Below are positions 59,544 through 64,000 of a stretch of DNA of 64,000 bases, piece after piece. The stretch is taken from positions 1,116,001 through 1,180,000 of the forward strand of contig NZ_LT897836.1 in NCBI RefSeq assembly GCF_900161835.1. The letters are read 5' to 3'. Under the pieces are notes generated by a model. The model saw only the letters and a program-made list of their open reading frames with translations, searched no databases and was not told the DNA's origin. Position 1 is the first letter of the stretch, and every line of letters starts with the position of its first letter. The stretch is from Sodalis endosymbiont of Henestaris halophilus. Lineage in GTDB: Bacteria > Pseudomonadota > Gammaproteobacteria > Enterobacterales > Enterobacteriaceae. The translations under genes and the position numbers were made by a program.

Positions 59544-62500
59544 AAATACTCCTCTAAATTGTTAAATTATATAAGTCATGTAAATGTAAGTCCTAACAAG
59601 ATAGTGGTCACCTAATTAGACATATTTTCGATACTATTTTGGAGGGCGATGGTCCGCGCTACAGATAATCTTGATAAACTGAAGGTAAGATAAAACGTAA
59701 CCACCTTAAGATAATTTATAACCTTACCCCCTATTTACCAGAATAGGCATCGAAACAAACGGGCAAAAGTAATTTTAATGCCGAAAATTAAAGACTAGCT
59801 AATAATATCGATGGTCCCTACTAGAACCATACGGTTTTAATCATTTTTTAGCCACACATCGCGAATTTTAACAGTCAGGCAAAAGAAACACCTAACTTCC
59901 TACCTTTCTTATGGCCAAAAGAAAGTAGCAAAAGATTGACTCTATGGGATTGCATAAGTTCTAAATGAAGTCTACATAAAGTGGGAACTATCCCGTGATA
60001 CAGGACGGTAATCGCGAGTAACCACACTTCAAAAAAGAATTTTTAGATAGTAATGTGATGATCACTATACTCTACGATTAATTACTCACTAGATTTACTT
60101 GATGAATAAGAGCATCAGATTTCTCTCCATCGAAGGATGTAGTACGACTATCTCCCCCAATAGGCAGTAATTTTACTATGCAACAGTGAATTTACTATCA
60201 GCTATATCAAATCCTGTAAATGAGGCGCTAATCTTTTTCTGGGATACGCTTTTTTCCATATGGAAAATCATGGAACATAAGTACTATAATGCCCTAACTT
60301 GGCTATAACTTTGTCATAGCCAAGATATAACAGCTAATCAGAAAATATATTTCTAAGACCATGATCGTTCAGAATCAGCAGCTATAATCCCGTTGATAAA
60401 CTGTAAACCACTAAAAAACTAACGGTACATTTATATTTACTATAATGTTCCTGATAGCACAGGTTAAACTGCTTAACAGAGCCATAAAACTTATCATAAT
60501 TAGGACAGAGTTTTATATCAATTGCTGACTTTCGATCGTATAAGAAAATTTATTAGTTGTATGATAATCAAGGAGGCAGTAAAACCAGTATAAACCTAAT
60601 ATACACATTTTGTGGCCTTCACATCAATAATCATAATTTGAATAAATTTTGTCTTACTCTACCATAATGCGAATGCTGATCATGTTGGCACACAATCGTC
60701 ATGCGACGCTGGATTTAATGTAACTCTTGGTCTGTGAATACTTCTAATTTCGTTACTTATGTGATACGATGACGCACGTATACGTTAGTATCGGGTTAGG
60801 AACGTTAGAATTTAGATAAATAAAAGACCTGGCAACACGCATCAGGTCAACTGAGATTTTAATTTATTTAACACTTGACTGTCATGATAATTAAACAGAA
60901 TGACCATTCTAGGCATATATTAAATATTTAATGTCCTTTAGGTTAATTAACATATTTACTACACTGATACTACATGAATTCACATACTCATCATTAAGTG
61001 TTTAGTGTAAAACTACTAGTAATAATTAATGATTTATGCAAGACAGGAAATGTTATCGCTGTATTTTAGAGTTCTTTTCCGTCTTCTTGATATTGTCGCA
61101 TGACATCAAAGCATAAACAATTATCAGTTTATTACGGATACACCTTTTTATACCGATCTATATCGCACCATCTTAGGATATAAAAGTGTCGAAATGATCA
61201 GCGTTAGCCAGTCAACATAGTGAAATTTCTTGCAAAGCAATATGTTAATAAAAGTCATTGCAAGCTAAATACCAGCCTCGATAACGTATGAGTTAATCAA
61301 TAAAACATGTATTTTATTATTAATAATGATTATAACTCTATCATCAAAAACTATAAATGAAATTTGTTGATAATCGTAAAAAACAGCAGCACATGAGCGA
61401 AATGCGAGATATCAACAGAAAAAATAAACATCTATAAAGAATTTATATTCTTCAAAACTCAAAGCAGATTGTTATTATATAATCATAATTAGTACATCTA
61501 GACTGGTGGTACTCAACTTCTCTTAAAAACTGATAAATTCGGTATTAATAGCTGAGTAAAACGGCATGCAGGTATTGTTAATAGCAATAAATAATTTTAC
61601 GAATAAAAAACTACAAACAACATGCTGACTTAACACTCTGTAATTATACAAAGTATAAATTAAACATAGCTGAACTATCTCCTCAAATATTTCTAGCGCA
61701 AGAAGCGTTAACCAACTTATTATTTCTAGAGCTGTTGCACCAGAATCTCAAATAAACACTAAACTGCACACTTAACGATAAAGTAACTGATTTAAAATCA
61801 AGCCTGAATTTAGATGGAATTATAATACTATCTCATGCAATTTCAAGTCATTACTAGATATTTTGTTTCCTGTAATCCGTAAACGAATGACTATTGGTAA
61901 TCATCATGCGTATTATGAGTCCCCGTCATTGTATGGGAGCTGAGTACGATCCCAGGACGGCATGCTGCCGCTATATCACAGTTATATCTATATGATTCCG
62001 CAGGAATCCCCTTGATAAAATCGGTATATTGGACACGCAACCACTAATGAATCATAGTATAGGTATTAAATTCTGTTATTTCGATCTTGGTGTAAATATT
62101 CTCTTTTTGAATATTATGAGTTCACTAGATGATGATAATGTACTAAGAATATTCATAAATTTGCAATACAAAGCTTAGTTGAAATCAATTACCGCAAAAA
62201 AAATGCTAGCATAAGGTGGGAAATTTCTTCTGTTAGCTAACAAACAGCAATCTGTCTTGTTGCCTTTAATAAAGGCAGTATAATGACGAGGTTTATATGG
62301 CCGTTAGGATTATCAAATTGCTTTCCCACTCATTTAGTGCCCTGATAAATTAAAGATCTACTTTATACCCATTAAAGATGATAAAAAGTAGGTAATTTTG
62401 CATTTTATTGTAACGAAAGCGAACCATTTATTGTCGTCATTAAGTCAGTACAGTATATATGTTAAATGAGCAGTAATTCCTTACTACTAAACTTTTTAAT

Positions 62501-62970
62501 TATCTGTTAAGGAGCGAAAACTAGCTTACATGTCTTTGCTATCACTAGCATATAATAGAATAAGTTGAAATGTATTAACGAGTTACGATCAATTTGTGCC
62601 AACGAGAAATGATAATAAACAACAATATTCATATTATATTATTTAATTATGATTTTAAATAGCTTGAATTTTTACTAAACGTTGCATGACTTGCAAATAA
62701 TTGTGAACTAAAATGCCCGAATTAAGTTATTAATATAACTATATCGCGTATTATTAGATAGATGCCGGTCTCTATAAAAGGATATCTGGTTATTATAGTC
62801 GGTATGACTACTAATAGTCTTCCTCGCACCAGCAGATATACTTCATATAATGAAGCTATCATTACCGGTTTATATCGGATAAAATATTTATATGCTTGTA
62901 ACAAAAGTTTGTTTGGTGACACCCAGACAGTGTGTGCTATCGGCTGGGTGTAGAAGTACCTCGCTGGATA
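59544..62970. other. 3.4 kb spacer between pgpC and acpS
   Basis: In E. coli murQP-type genes and yfhL occupy this interval. None is recognised; open stretches near 62722-62953 on both strands lack any family signature. Small structures are a 16-nt palindrome at 60252-60267, a 9-bp hairpin at 60298-60324, a 7-bp hairpin near 62260-62280, and the acpS 3' hairpin. Confidence 0.65.
62919..62951 (-). terminator. Possible acpS terminator hairpin
   Basis: An 8-bp G+C-rich stem (62919-62926 with 62944-62951) with a 17-nt loop lies 20 nt past the acpS stop. It is followed in the transcription direction by CACCAAACAAAC and then TTTTG, a weak T-tract. Confidence 0.35.
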
Positions 62971-63351
62971 TTATCGTTCAAAAATTACTGTAGCGTAGGC
63001 GTAATGACGCTCATCGGCCAACGTGACGTGCATTCCGGTAACACCTAATAAGCTAGCCAAATCAGCAGCATGGGAAAATAACCGCAACAATGGCTTACCT
63101 AGCTCATCATTAAAAACTTCAAATTGTGCAAAAGCCAGTCCATTACGAATGCTAGTACCAAGTGCTTTAGATGCTGCCTCTTTGACAGCGAAACGTTTAG
63201 CTAAGAAACGTACTGGCTGATTGTGTAGCTTATAATGTAGCCATTCATGTGGACTAAGAATCCGGCGCGCAAGGCGGTTGCCGCTGCGGGAAAAAATAGA
63301 TTCAATACGTCTAATCTCGACGATATCGGTACCAATACCGATGATTCCCAT
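62971..63351 (-). CDS. acpS: Holo-[acyl-carrier-protein] synthase
   Basis: Transfers 4'-phosphopantetheine from CoA to apo-ACP, switching on fatty acid synthesis. It has 126 residues, as in E. coli. The magnesium-binding Asp of GIGTDIVEI (Asp8) and Glu of [14 protein letters not shown] (about 57-58) are present, as is the C terminus [16 protein letters not shown]. Its ATG overlaps the pdxJ stop in an ATGA-type junction, so the two are translationally coupled, as in E. coli. Confidence 0.97.
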   Translation of the reverse strand: MGIIGIGTDIVEIRRIESIFSRSGNRLARRILSPHEWLHYKLHNQPVRFLAKRFAVKEAASKALGTSIRNGLAFAQFEVFNDELGKPLLRLFSHAADLASLLGVTGMHVTLADERHYAYATVIFER

Positions 63352-64000
63352 CAGCCGCGCGCTTCACGCATCAGGAGTTTCATGTTTCTTACTGCTTCTG
63401 ACAGGCCACTCATCACAGCGCGACTGATAATAGCGTGGCCGATATTCAGCTCCTGTATAAGTGTCAGCGATGCTACAGGTTTCACATTATGATAATCAAG
63501 ACCATGACCAGCATTAACCTTTAGGCCCAGTGTTCCGGCGTACTGTGCACCTTGGCTAATGCGAGCCAACTCCGCTGCTCGCAATCTATCGTCTGTGGCA
63601 GCAGCATAAGTTCCGGTATGAATTTCAATGTAGGCTGCACCCACGTCTGATGCAGCCTCTATTTGACGCTCATCGGCATCTATAAACAGAGATACCTGGA
63701 TCCCGGCATCGTTCAGACGAGTCACTGCCTGGCGCAGTGTATCTAATTGGCCAACCACATTTAGTCCACCTTCAGTAGTGACTTCTTGTCGATTTTCCGG
63801 CACAAGACAACAACAGTGTGGTAACAAGGCGCAAGCAATGCTTAACATCTCATCTGTCACCGCCATTTCTAGATTCATTTTGGTTTGAATTGTCTTGCGC
63901 AATAACTGGACATCACGATTAGTAATATGTCGGCAGTCTTCTCGTAGATGCACGGTAATAACGTCTGCACCGGCTTGTTCAGCAACAAAAGCAGCTTGAA
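63351..64000 (-). CDS. pdxJ: Pyridoxine 5'-phosphate synthase, 5' end beyond window
   Basis: Condenses 1-deoxyxylulose 5-phosphate with 3-amino-1-hydroxyacetone phosphate to pyridoxine 5'-phosphate (vitamin B6). The frame runs open to the window edge, beginning [20 protein letters not shown], which corresponds to about residue 29 of the 243-residue E. coli protein. Conserved segments are HLRED-RHI (with one Arg replaced by Cys), [50 protein letters not shown] and [12 protein letters not shown], all consistent with an active enzyme. The stop overlaps the acpS start. B6 could be provided to the host or used by iscS and glyA, both PLP enzymes in this window. Confidence 0.97.
   Translation of the reverse strand, partial: QAAFVAEQAGADVITVHLREDCRHITNRDVQLLRKTIQTKMNLEMAVTDEMLSIACALLPHCCCLVPENRQEVTTEGGLNVVGQLDTLRQAVTRLNDAGIQVSLFIDADERQIEAASDVGAAYIEIHTGTYAAATDDRLRAAELARISQGAQYAGTLGLKVNAGHGLDYHNVKPVASLTLIQELNIGHAIISRAVMSGLSEAVRNMKLLMREARG

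Noticed and set aside
62722-62953. Open frames on both strands just past acpS at the yfhL position
   Set aside because: yfhL is a ferredoxin with Cys-x2-Cys-x2-Cys clusters; none is present in either frame.

Overview
The window looks like part of the chromosome of a long-term, host-restricted insect endosymbiont of the Enterobacterales (gammaproteobacteria), most plausibly Sodalis-allied; the species cannot be named from sequence alone. The reasons are: (i) every recognisable gene is an enterobacterial orthologue that aligns nearly end to end with its E. coli counterpart; (ii) only 24 protein genes (22 complete, two cut by the window edges) cover about 28 kb of the 64 kb, roughly 44 percent; (iii) long A+T-rich spacers sit where E. 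coli has other genes; (iv) there are no insertion sequences, phage genes, tRNAs, rRNAs or CRISPR arrays that I can support.

Layout. Block A (1-5129, minus strand) is the pyruvate dehydrogenase operon aceE-aceF-lpdA, followed by an almost 8 kb spacer. Block B (13.1-17.6 kb) is ycbL ... asnS, in the E. coli arrangement but without aspC and ompF. Block C (20.3-27.7 kb) is mrcB, a trace of hrpB, sfsA, dksA, pcnB-folK, in E. coli order but without thpR, gluQ and the pan genes. After a 5.7 kb very A+T-rich spacer, Block D (33.4-64 kb) follows the E. coli 2.6-2.7 Mb order: der, hisS, ispG, rodZ, rlmN, ndk, iscS, suhB, glyA, purL, tadA, pgpC, acpS, pdxJ. Missing from it are yfgM, bamB, iscR, iscU and the rest of isc, trmJ, hmp, glnB, glrRK, mltF and yfhL. 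Gene order is frozen while the genes between have dissolved.

What is retained fits a small symbiont: carbon entry to acetyl-CoA, translation quality and RNA modification (asnS, hisS, rlmN, tadA, der), RNA polyadenylation and stringent control (pcnB, dksA), cell wall and rod shape (mrcB, rodZ), cofactor and lipid steps (ispG, folK, pdxJ, acpS, pgpC), and nucleotide and one-carbon metabolism (ndk, glyA, purL).

The most interesting signals are inside the retained genes. purL is open over 1294 codons, but its glutaminase nucleophile is Ser instead of Cys and several synthase motifs are destroyed. suhB has lost metal-binding aspartates while keeping its fold, as expected if only its non-catalytic antitermination role is selected. 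iscS lacks the C-terminal tail used to dock IscU, and iscU is gone next door. pcnB appears to keep the rare AUU start codon. Several very long, near-perfect hairpins (52128-52181, 53277-53326, 49580-49636, 1086-1121) survive in otherwise decayed spacers.
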